DNA of 5,528 nucleotides from an uncultured Eubacteriales bacterium (lineage in GTDB: Bacteria > Bacillota > Clostridia > Oscillospirales > CAG-272): positions 1 through 5,528 of the forward strand of contig USPP01000135.1 of the NCBI GenBank assembly GCA_900556615.1. The letters run 5' to 3'. The position numbers and the translations under genes are program-made. The stretch's first letter is position 1. Each line of letters begins with the position of its first letter. This document shows positions 1-5,353 of the stretch, in pieces. A model generated the notes under the pieces. It worked only from the letters and a program-made list of their open reading frames with translations, was not told the origin of the DNA and did not search any database.

Positions 1-72
1 CATTTTTGTGTGTTTGTAAACAAAATTTTTTTGCCAATTTTAACTTGACAGATACGAAATTCATATGATAGG

Positions 73-101
73 TTGATTTTCTAATGGTTTTCTGATATAA
101 T
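73..101 (+). promoter_or_regulatory. Sigma-A-type promoter of the cyclophilin-manA operon
   Basis: A -35 box TTGATT (73-78) and a perfect -10 box TATAAT (96-101) are separated by exactly 17 bases. Transcription would begin near 108, giving a leader of about 27 bases that contains the AGGAGA ribosome binding site (123-128), 6 bases before the ATG at 135. A second -35-like TTGACA at 45-50 has no good -10 box at normal spacing. Seen in sequence; activity is inferred. Confidence 0.72.
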
Positions 102-134
102 TTATATAATAACCTTTTTTACAGGAGAATCCCA

Positions 135-803
135 ATGAAAAAATTTATTGTATTGATCTTCGCACTTCTTACGGCGTTATCCTTCTTTACCTCATGCAGA
201 AAAAAAACGTCTGACAGTGACAGCAGTTTCACAAGCGGAAATCTTTCAGACTTTAACTACAAACAATCATCGGAGGAAACAAATTTTATAAAAATTGAAA
301 TGGAAGACGGCGGCGTTATACTCATCGAGCTTTATCCCGAAACCGCTCCGATTACAGTGCGCAATTTCAAGGATCTTGTTTCAAAAAAATATTATGACGG
401 TCTCATTTTTCACCGCGTTATAAAAAACTTTATGATACAGGGAGGCGCCGGTAAAACCACACCCTCCATCAAAGGGGAATTTTCCGCAAACGGAGTTGAA
501 AATAATCTCAAGCATGAGAGAGGCGTTATTTCAATGGCCCGAACCAATATCATGGACAGCGCATCCTCTCAATTCTTCATCTGCCATAATACAGAAAATT
601 GCACCCATCTTGACGGCAAATATGCGGCGTTCGGAAAAGTTATTGCCGGAATGGATACCGTCGATAAAATCGCTTCGGTAAGCACTGACTTAAATGATAA
701 ACCGCTTACCGAACAAAAAATCAAAACCATCCGCTTTGTAACAATTGAAAATGCTCCTTCCGAACCCGATTCTGCGCAAAATGTATCGACCGGCAGCAAC
801 TGA
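135..803 (+). CDS. Cyclophilin-type peptidyl-prolyl cis-trans isomerase, lipoprotein
   Basis: This 222-residue protein should catalyse cis-trans isomerisation of X-Pro bonds, helping proteins fold outside the cytoplasmic membrane. The N-terminus is a lipoprotein signal: KK, a hydrophobic stretch (residues 4-19) and FTSC, with Cys21 as the likely lipidated residue. A Ser/Thr-rich linker (about 22-50) leads to the cyclophilin domain (about 51-205). The core motif FHRVIKNFMIQGG (92-104) supplies the catalytic Arg94, Phe99, Met100 and Gln102, and MAR (134-136) and SQFFI (145-149) complete the active site. The position of the human CypA cyclosporin-binding Trp is His158, so cyclosporin sensitivity is unlikely (inference from the family). 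The start is set by AGGAGA six bases upstream. The polar tail after residue 205 looks disordered. It is first in an operon with manA, 14 bases downstream; no functional link between the two is evident. Confidence 0.93.
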   Translation: MKKFIVLIFALLTALSFFTSCRKKTSDSDSSFTSGNLSDFNYKQSSEETNFIKIEMEDGGVILIELYPETAPITVRNFKDLVSKKYYDGLIFHRVIKNFMIQGGAGKTTPSIKGEFSANGVENNLKHERGVISMARTNIMDSASSQFFICHNTENCTHLDGKYAAFGKVIAGMDTVDKIASVSTDLNDKPLTEQKIKTIRFVTIENAPSEPDSAQNVSTGSN

Positions 804-817
804 GGAGGAAATCGAAG

Positions 818-1690
818 ATGAAACTCTATCCTCTCAAGCTTGAATCGGTAAACAAAGAGATCATTTGGGGAGGAACTCTCCTTGGGGAAAGATATAATAA
901 ACCGAAGGGAAAAATTGCCGAGGCATGGGAGCTTTCGGTACATCCTGAGGGTATATGCAGAATAGCTAACGGCGAATACGCCGGCATGCAGCTCTCCGAT
1001 TACCTCGGAAGCGATAAAAATTTCCCCATTATGATAAAGTTTATTGATGCTTGCGATTCGCTTTCGATACAGGTACATCCCGTAAAAACCGAAATGTGGT
1101 ATATAATCGACGCAAAACCCGGCGCAAAGCTTGTTTACGGACTGAAGAACGGCTTCAGCGAGGAATCATTCCGTACGGCTCTTCAAAACGGAAGCGCAGA
1201 AAAGCTTCTAAACTACGTTGAAGTTCACAAGGGAGACGTATTCTTCATTCCGCAGGGGCTTGTCCATGCAATCGGCGCCGGTATTCTTATAGCGGAAATC
1301 CAGGAAAATTCCAATGTAACCTATCGCGTATACGATTACGGAAGACTTCAGAACGGAAAACCAAGGGAGCTTCACGTTGATAACGCGATGAAAACAATCC
1401 GTGATTTTACAAAGTCGGAGATAGACGCGCTGCGCTATTCCGAATCAGAAGGAAAACCGCAGAAAAGCTCTCTTGCTTGTTGCAGATCCTTCCAAACCAA
1501 TCTTTATACCGTAAGCGGGGCCCAAAAGCTGTACGCCGACAAAAGCTTTGTCAGCGTCATATGCCTTGAGGGCAGCGGAGATATCGACGGTGAAGCGATG
1601 GTAAAGGGTGATTCTTATTTTATACCAGCATACTATGGAGAATTTTCGGTAAATTCCGCTTTCTGTCAAATTATTGTAACTACCGTGTGA
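818..1690 (+). CDS. manA: Mannose-6-phosphate isomerase, class I
   Basis: This cytoplasmic zinc enzyme interconverts mannose-6-phosphate and fructose-6-phosphate, linking mannose use or mannosyl-precursor synthesis to glycolysis. It has 290 residues; the short Firmicutes form is usually around 310-320. The family N-terminus is clear (IWGGT at 16-20, EAWELSVHPEG at 35-45). Probable zinc ligands are Gln85 and His87 (QVHP), Glu92 (KTEMWY) and His150 (GLVHAIGAG). The segment EIQENSNVTYRVYDYGR (160-176) carries the conserved active-site Arg170. The C-terminal part (about 215-290) is the usual small beta domain. Unusually, QVHP is followed after one residue by KTEMWY, whereas relatives have roughly 15 residues between them, usually opening with DDEYA; this looks like a clean in-frame loop deletion that keeps all the ligands. 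The ATG at 818 is preceded by AGGAGG (803-808) that overlaps the upstream stop codon, so translation is probably linked to the cyclophilin gene. Confidence 0.94.
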   Translation: MKLYPLKLESVNKEIIWGGTLLGERYNKPKGKIAEAWELSVHPEGICRIANGEYAGMQLSDYLGSDKNFPIMIKFIDACDSLSIQVHPVKTEMWYIIDAKPGAKLVYGLKNGFSEESFRTALQNGSAEKLLNYVEVHKGDVFFIPQGLVHAIGAGILIAEIQENSNVTYRVYDYGRLQNGKPRELHVDNAMKTIRDFTKSEIDALRYSESEGKPQKSSLACCRSFQTNLYTVSGAQKLYADKSFVSVICLEGSGDIDGEAMVKGDSYFIPAYYGEFSVNSAFCQIIVTTV

Positions 1691-1711
1691 CCACCATAAT
1701 GTAGATAAGGA

Positions 1712-1763
1712 TTCCGCAGCGGTGACGAGACCGAAACCGGTTACAGCGCCTTAGGGCGCGGAA
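1712..1763 (+). other. GC-rich foldable spacer between manA and tcdA
   Basis: The gap after manA contains several complementary segments. GCGCC (1746-1750) and GGCGC (1755-1759) close a TTAG loop. GTGAC (1722-1726) can pair with GTTAC (1740-1744) using one G-U pair. TTCC (1712-1715) can pair with GGAA (1760-1763), closing a possible three-way junction. No T-run follows, so it is not a standard intrinsic terminator, and I do not recognise a known riboswitch. It lies upstream of the tcdA promoter, so any transcript would be the 3' end of the manA mRNA. A chance fold is possible. Confidence 0.3.
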
Positions 1764-1792
1764 GGCGGATATTCCCAAGCATACTTTTATGA

Positions 1793-1827
1793 TTGACAGA
1801 TACAGCAGCCATCTTATATAATATAAT
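1793..1827 (+). promoter_or_regulatory. Near-perfect sigma-A promoter of tcdA
   Basis: TTGACA (1793-1798) and TATAAT (1817-1822) match the consensus fully with an 18-base spacer; a second overlapping TATAAT lies at 1822-1827. Transcription would start at about 1829-1834, leaving a short leader before the ATG at 1859. The -35 box contains an in-frame TTG that could be mistaken for an upstream start of tcdA, but it would not be in this transcript. The sequence AAAGAAAGG (1838-1846) is the likely ribosome binding site, with a rather long 12-base spacing. Confidence 0.78.
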
Positions 1828-1858
1828 CGTAAATCCTAAAGAAAGGTATGGTTTTAAT

Positions 1859-2554
1859 ATGCCTGTCAGCGAATGGCAAAGCAGAGAAGCTGCTCTGATC
1901 GGAGAGAAAAACATCGAAAAGCTGGCTTCCTCATCCGTTCTAATATTCGGAGCGGGGGGAGTTGGAAGCTACGCGATCGAAGCACTTGCCCGTGCAGGAA
2001 TAGGAAAAATTACGGTAGTTGACGGAGATATCGTTGCTGAATCCAATATAAACCGTCAGCTTATTGCCGATACAACCACAATAGGAAGAAAAAAAGCCGA
2101 GACTGCCGTCGAGCGTATAAGAAAAATCAATCCTCTATGTCAAGCCGTGGCAATCTGCGAATTTGCTGATAATAACAACACCGAAAACATAATCTCCGCC
2201 GCCGTCCCTGACTATATCATCGATGCAATCGACTGCGTAGCAACGAAACTGCTTATCGCCGTGTATGCTTCGGAAAATCACATCCCGCTTATCGCCTCAA
2301 TGGGTACCGGGAACAAGCTGAAGCCTTCCTTACTTGAAATCTCCGACATATCGAAAACCTCGGTGTGTCCTCTTGCAAGGGTCATGCGCAGAGAACTCCG
2401 CAATCGCGGAATCTATCACCTTCCGGTGCTTTTCAGCAGAGAACAACCGATCAAGACCGGAATGAGAACCCCTGCGTCGATATCCTTTGTTCCTTCGGTC
2501 GGAGGGCTTCTTATCGCGGGATATGTAATCAGAAATATTTTGAAAATAGACTAA
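1859..2554 (+). CDS. tcdA: tRNA threonylcarbamoyladenosine dehydratase (TcdA/CsdL, ThiF/E1-like)
   Basis: TcdA uses ATP to dehydrate the t6A base at position 37 of ANN-decoding tRNAs into the cyclic form ct6A, improving decoding. The 231-residue product (from ATG 1859) is an E1-like adenylating protein. The N-terminus SREAALIGEKNIEKL resembles the family start. The nucleotide-binding loop GAGGVGS is at 31-37, Asp55 ends the second beta strand, SNINRQ (62-67) is the typical ATP/Mg motif, and IDAIDC (121-126) and MGTGN (148-152) follow. The CxxC zinc pairs of ThiF/MoeB are absent, which favours TcdA. An in-frame TTG at 1793 would add 22 residues, but it lies inside the promoter's -35 box, so I take ATG 1859. 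The gene stands alone between its own promoter and a strong terminator. ThiF- or MoeB-like sulfur-carrier adenylyltransferase is the main alternative, but no thi or moa genes are nearby. Confidence 0.9.
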   Translation: MPVSEWQSREAALIGEKNIEKLASSSVLIFGAGGVGSYAIEALARAGIGKITVVDGDIVAESNINRQLIADTTTIGRKKAETAVERIRKINPLCQAVAICEFADNNNTENIISAAVPDYIIDAIDCVATKLLIAVYASENHIPLIASMGTGNKLKPSLLEISDISKTSVCPLARVMRRELRNRGIYHLPVLFSREQPIKTGMRTPASISFVPSVGGLLIAGYVIRNILKID

Positions 2555-2566
2555 AAACTACCTCTT

Positions 2567-2606
2567 AGGAGAATCGTTGTACTTCCAAACAACGGTTCTC
2601 CTTTTT
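2567..2606 (+). terminator. Intrinsic terminator after tcdA
   Basis: A 14-bp stem pairs 2567-2580 (AGGAGAATCGTTGT) with 2589-2602 (ACAACGGTTCTCCT). It has one G-U pair, an 8-base loop and a five-T run (2602-2606). It begins 12 bases after the tcdA stop. This is a strong Rho-independent terminator and isolates tcdA from everything downstream. Confidence 0.94.
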
Positions 2607-2659
2607 GTTATGCACTCCAAGCTTCGTATCAGTCTCTGTTTTACCGCGGACAGCACGAA

Positions 2660-2684
2660 AGTTATTTTGGAAAATGAAATAACT
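2660..2684. repeat. AT-rich inverted repeat
   Basis: AGTTATTT (2660-2667) and AAATAACT (2677-2684) are perfect 8-base inverted arms around a 9-base loop. An overlapping alternative pairs ATGAAA (2674-2679) with TTTCAT (2689-2694). The stems contain almost only A-T pairs and would be weak as RNA. They lie 63 bases upstream of the promoter at 2747, so a protein-binding site is possible but unproven. Confidence 0.35.
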
Positions 2685-2746
2685 CATTTTTCATCTGAAA
2701 AACATCATAATAAATATGGATAATCAATCTCATTTTGCTCTTATTA

Positions 2747-2775
2747 TTGATATTATTTCATTTTTATGGTATAAT
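2747..2775 (+). promoter_or_regulatory. Near-consensus promoter upstream of the ROK kinase
   Basis: TTGATA (2747-2752) and TATAAT (2770-2775) are spaced 17 bases apart; a second TATAAT overlaps at 2775-2780. Transcription would start near 2782 and run towards the ROK kinase at 3207. This would give an unusually long leader of about 425 bases that includes the palindromic element at 2834-3008. No better promoter was seen closer to the kinase. Confidence 0.7.
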
Positions 2776-2788
2776 ATAATCATAAAAT

Positions 2789-2804
2789 ACTTAAACGCTT
2801 AAGT
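2789..2804. promoter_or_regulatory. LacI-family-like operator
   Basis: ACTTAAACGCTTAAGT is a 16-base palindrome with one mismatched position pair and a central CG, the layout typical of LacI/GalR-family operators. It begins 13 bases after the -10 box at 2770-2775, so it covers about +7 to +22 of the transcript, where a bound repressor would block initiation or early elongation. No regulator gene is in the window. The promoter and operator are seen directly; the repressor family is inferred. Confidence 0.55.
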
Positions 2805-2833
2805 GATTTTTTGCAAGATACACAATTAAATTC

Positions 2834-3008
2834 AAGGCAATACCGCACAATGATTGTTTGCAGTTGCGCCGCCGGATTTTTCGTCAAACAAAACAAATTG
2901 AGGAGGCAAGAGTGACTCCTCTGCCGACGAAATTTGTGAAGGTTGACGGAATAGATGCAAGCAAATGCGCAATAAAGGCGTTAGCTATGCACCCGGCGGT
3001 ATTGCCTT
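2834..3008. mobile_element. MITE-like palindromic element, 175 bp
   Basis: Perfect 13-base terminal inverted repeats, AAGGCAATACCGC (2834-2846) and GCGGTATTGCCTT (2996-3008), bound a gene-free element. Four further arm pairs are nested in order inside: TTGCGC 2864-2869 with GCGCAA 2967-2972, CGTCAA 2882-2887 with TTGACG 2943-2948, ACAAATT 2893-2899 with AATTTGT 2931-2937, and GAGGAG 2900-2905 with CTCCTC 2916-2921. The whole element can therefore fold into one long interrupted hairpin. AAATT occurs just outside both ends (2828-2832 and 3009-3013) and may be a target-site duplication, off by one base on the left. No transposase is encoded, so movement in trans is inferred. A structured RNA or REP-like repeat is the alternative. 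It separates the promoter/operator at 2747-2804 from the kinase. Confidence 0.72.
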
Positions 3009-3087
3009 AAATTTCTTTCAACCCATCCGCTCCAGCGACCGGGTTTGGAAAAACTCATTCTTCCTCATGTTTTTCTCCAAAATTGAG

Positions 3088-3116
3088 GTAAAAAAGAACA
3101 AAATACTCTTTTTTAC
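3088..3116. repeat. 10-bp perfect AT-rich inverted repeat before the ROK kinase
   Basis: GTAAAAAAGA (3088-3097) and TCTTTTTTAC (3107-3116) are perfect inverted arms around a 9-base spacer. The A- and T-runs make it look like a weak two-way terminator or a dimeric repressor site. It ends 90 bases before the kinase start. A -10-like TATACT follows at 3124-3129 but without a convincing -35 box, so I do not call a promoter. Confidence 0.42.
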
Positions 3117-3206
3117 ATATTATTATACTATTTTCCATAGAAAAAATCAAGCAGCAGTGATATGATTAAATCAGAAAAATTACTTTTCCGAAAGTGAAAA
3201 AAATAA

Positions 3207-4140
3207 ATGGGAGCATACAGAATAGGCATAGACCTCGGCGGCACCAACATCGCCGCGGGAATTGTCGATGAAAACCTGAGAATCATAAAAAAAGCTTCGA
3301 TTCCCACTGCGGCACCGCGCGGCGCAAAGGAAATCTGCTGTGACATGGTTTCACTCAGCCGCCGGCTCTGTGAAGAAGCGGATCTGTCTTTCGGAACCGA
3401 TATCGGTTCCATAGGCATCGGTTCCCCGGGTATTATTTCCGGAGGAACCGTGATCAAAGCCGATAATCTCGGATTTCATCATGAACCACTCGCTGCTATG
3501 GTGGAGACTATGACGGGAAAGCCCGTAACACTGAGAAACGATGGAAATGCAGCCGCATACGGAGAATTTATCGCAGGATGTGGGAAAGGGCACCGTTCTC
3601 TAATTGCCGTAACTCTCGGGACCGGCGTCGGCGGCGGCATTATAATTGACGGCAAGATTGTAGAAGGCTGCGGCGGCGCAGCAGGTGAAATCGGTCATAT
3701 TATTACCCACGCCGGAGGCAGGAAATGCGCCTGCGGAAAGCTCGGCTGCTTTGAGGCATACTGCTCCGCAACCGCGCTTATCAAAAGCACTGTTCTCGCC
3801 ATGCAGAACAATCCCGAAAGCCGCCTTTGGGAAATTGCGCGAAGCACCTCTCTTGTAAATGGAAAAACCGCTTTTGACGGAATGCGGCGACGCCGTGTCC
3901 TCCGGCGTTGTAAACGCCTTTATTACCGAGCTTGCTCTCGGCATCTCCAATCTCATCAATCTCCTTCAGCCCGAGATCGTTTGTATCGGCGGTGGTATTT
4001 GCCGAGAGGGAGATACTCTTCTTTCTCCTCTCCGAAGCCGGATAAGCGATCTTATCTGCGCTCCCGAATCAAATAAAACCCAAATTGCTGCCGCCTCTCT
4101 CGGAAACGACGCCGGCATTATAGGAGCGGCGGCGGTGTAG
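3207..4140 (+). pseudogene. ROK-family sugar kinase (glucokinase / GlcNAc kinase-like), frameshifted
   Basis: ROK kinases phosphorylate glucose, GlcNAc or ManNAc with ATP. The first frame (3207 to about 3884, 226 residues) has DLGGTN (9-14) for phosphate binding, the catalytic Asp112 in RNDGNAAAYGEF (110-121), LGTGVGGG (137-144), and the zinc site His164 with Cys174, Cys176 and Cys181 (CACGKLGCFE). After VNGKTAFDGM (217-226) this frame becomes Arg-rich nonsense and stops at 4076. The true C-terminus, GDAVSSGVV then PEIVCIGGGI and GNDAGIIGAA, continues in the next frame from 3886 to the stop at 4138-4140. Joined, the protein would be about 311 residues, the normal size. The break is consistent with loss of 2 (or 5) bases in a GC-rich run at about 3885. 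A mutation or an assembly error are both possible. There is no HTH domain, so it is a kinase rather than a NagC-type repressor. An in-frame TAA directly precedes the ATG, fixing the start; the ribosome binding site is weak. Its position beside nagBA favours an amino-sugar substrate (inference). Confidence 0.88.
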
Positions 4141-4183
4141 CGAAAAACCGGAACGGCAAAAAACTTCAGCCTTTTCTTTAGGG

Positions 4184-4254
4184 AAACGGCGGAAAATATT
4201 TATAGAAACATCCTATCTTATCTAAGGAATCACATCCGTTTAACCGTCGTTTTT
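4184..4254 (+). terminator. Possible weak terminator after the ROK kinase
   Basis: AAACGGCGG (4184-4192) can pair with CCGTCGTTT (4244-4252) as nine base pairs with one G-U, followed by T's up to 4254. The 51-base loop is much longer than in normal intrinsic terminators, so this is tentative. It would fit a separate transcript for nagBA starting from the promoter candidate directly downstream. Confidence 0.25.
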
Positions 4255-4263
4255 GAGAAATTT

Positions 4264-4291
4264 TTGAAAACATTAAGATCTGCCATATAGT
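4264..4291 (+). promoter_or_regulatory. Candidate nagB-nagA promoter
   Basis: TTGAAA (4264-4269) and TATAGT (4286-4291) each match the consensus at five of six positions, with a 16-base spacer. Transcription would start near 4298, giving a leader of nearly 300 bases before nagB that contains the hairpins at 4358-4396 and 4560-4576. No better promoter was seen nearer to nagB. Confidence 0.45.
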
Positions 4292-4357
4292 TCCGACAAT
4301 GCAAATACGCCGTCAAATTATTCAACAGTCAAAACAACTTGCGAAGACAACACCGCT

Positions 4358-4396
4358 CCTCTTCCGATAAAATTCGCATGAATATCGGAAAAGAGG
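4358..4396 (+). promoter_or_regulatory. Leader hairpin upstream of nagB
   Basis: CCTCTT (4358-4363) pairs with AAGAGG (4391-4396), and CCGATA (4364-4369) with TATCGG (4383-4388), leaving a two-base AA bulge. ATTC (4372-4375) and GAAT (4380-4383) can extend the top in an alternative fold. No T-run follows, so it is not a terminator. It could be a regulatory RNA element or a protein-binding site. I recognise no glmS ribozyme core and no DasR/NagR-type operator here. Confidence 0.4.
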
Positions 4397-4559
4397 CTGA
4401 CAGATACCCTGCCGGAAACAGCAAAGTATTGCCCTAACAAAAAAGATAAATTCAGAGCATATGCAAGCGCCTGTGTTTCACGCTTAAAAATTCCGTAAAA
4501 TGAACCCTGCTCCATTTTGGCTTTCTTCGGAAACACAGGAGAACTTTATTGCTATTTGT

Positions 4560-4576
4560 GCTGCCGCTTTGGCAGC
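4560..4576 (+). promoter_or_regulatory. Short hairpin just before the nagB ribosome binding site
   Basis: GCTGCC (4560-4565) and GGCAGC (4571-4576) form a perfect six-bp GC-rich stem with a five-base loop. It ends five bases before the GGAG ribosome binding site (4582-4585). The site itself is outside the stem, so the hairpin may stabilise the mRNA or shape ribosome access; this is inferred. Confidence 0.4.
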
Positions 4577-4591
4577 GGAATGGAGATTATT

Positions 4592-5353
4592 ATGAAAATT
4601 ACAGTATGCAGCAATTATGAAGCCATGAGCTGCCGCGCTGCCGACATCATAGCGTCGCAGATTACGTTAAAGCCCGATTCGGTGCTTGGACTCGCAACAG
4701 GCTCCACCCCTCTCGGTCTTTATGCCGAATTAGTCAAAAGATTTGAAGAAAACAGACTCAGCTTTCAGGAGGTTAAAACCGTAAATCTCGACGAATACTG
4801 CGGATTGTCTCCTGAAAACGACCAAAGCTATTCTTATTTTATGCATAAGAACCTTTTTGACAAAATCAATATCAAGGAAGAAAATGTACATCTGCCGGAT
4901 GGTACCAATCCCGACGCTGACGCCGAAACCGCCCGTTATGATGCGTTGATTCAATCGCTCGGCGGAATTGATATCCAGCTTCTCGGCATCGGACTCGACG
5001 GTCATATCGGATTTAACGAACCAAACGACAGCTTTTCAACGGGAACGGTAAAAATAAAGCTGACCGAAAGTACGATCAAAGCCAATTCCCGCTTCTTCGA
5101 CTCGGCGGACGAGGTACCGAAATATGCCTATTCTATGGGCTGCAAAACCATTCTGAACGCAAAAAAAATACTCTTTATCGCAAACGGTGCGAATAAGGCG
5201 GAAATTGTTGAGAAGGCATTTTTCGGAGAGGTCACGCCGGAGGTCCCGGCTTCTATACTCCAGATGGTATCGGATAAGGTATTCGTCATTCTTGACGCGG
5301 AGGCGGCAGGCGAAATCGTAAAAAAGCACCCTGAAACCGTTATTTTGCTATGA
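4592..5353 (+). CDS. nagB: Glucosamine-6-phosphate deaminase
   Basis: NagB converts glucosamine-6-phosphate to fructose-6-phosphate and ammonia in the cytoplasm, the last dedicated step of GlcNAc catabolism. The 253-residue product is close to the usual 240-266. It shows LATGSTPLGLY (34-44), the sugar-phosphate loop; NLDEYCGL (65-72) with the catalytic-base Asp67; GIGLDGHIGFNEP (132-144) with Asp136, His138 and Glu143 of the ring-opening machinery; ANSRFF (164-169) with phosphate-binding Arg167; and GANKA (199-203) with Lys202. The reading frame is open further upstream to 4517, but those 25 residues have no family counterpart. The ATG at 4592 has GGAG (4582-4585) six bases before it and gives the normal N-terminus MKITVCSNYEAMS. 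Its stop overlaps the nagA start as ATGA, so the two are translationally coupled. All key residues are present. Confidence 0.96.
   Translation: MKITVCSNYEAMSCRAADIIASQITLKPDSVLGLATGSTPLGLYAELVKRFEENRLSFQEVKTVNLDEYCGLSPENDQSYSYFMHKNLFDKINIKEENVHLPDGTNPDADAETARYDALIQSLGGIDIQLLGIGLDGHIGFNEPNDSFSTGTVKIKLTESTIKANSRFFDSADEVPKYAYSMGCKTILNAKKILFIANGANKAEIVEKAFFGEVTPEVPASILQMVSDKVFVILDAEAAGEIVKKHPETVILL

Noticed and set aside
45..69. TTGACA at 45-50 with TATGAT at 64-69 as the first promoter
   Set aside because: The spacer is only 13 bases; the TTGATT/TATAAT pair at 73-101 with 17 bases is much better.
441..461. GGAGKTT in the cyclophilin resembles a Walker A nucleotide-binding loop
   Set aside because: It lies in the variable loop just after the catalytic FMIQGG of a cyclophilin fold, where no nucleotide site exists.
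569..1078. Long minus-strand frame opposite the cyclophilin and manA genes
   Set aside because: Both genes beneath it are certain from motifs on the + strand; the antisense frame is a by-product of codon bias.
1700..1790. Possible glmS ribozyme or known riboswitch before tcdA
   Set aside because: The conserved cores of glmS, TPP, cobalamin, SAM, fluoride, ZTP and guanidine-I elements as I know them are not present.
2610..2723. 37-codon + strand frame starting directly after the tcdA terminator
   Set aside because: The ATG lies right after the terminator T-run, without a ribosome binding site, and the frame contains an AT-rich inverted repeat; the product is not recognisable.
2965..3165. 66-codon + strand reading frame starting inside the palindromic element
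   Set aside because: It begins in the right arm of the element and crosses its terminal repeat and the 3088-3116 inverted repeat, with no ribosome binding site.
4318..4536. 72-codon minus-strand reading frame with a GTG start in the nagB leader
   Set aside because: No ribosome binding site, promoter or recognisable domain was seen, and it overlaps the 4358-4396 hairpin; best read as chance.
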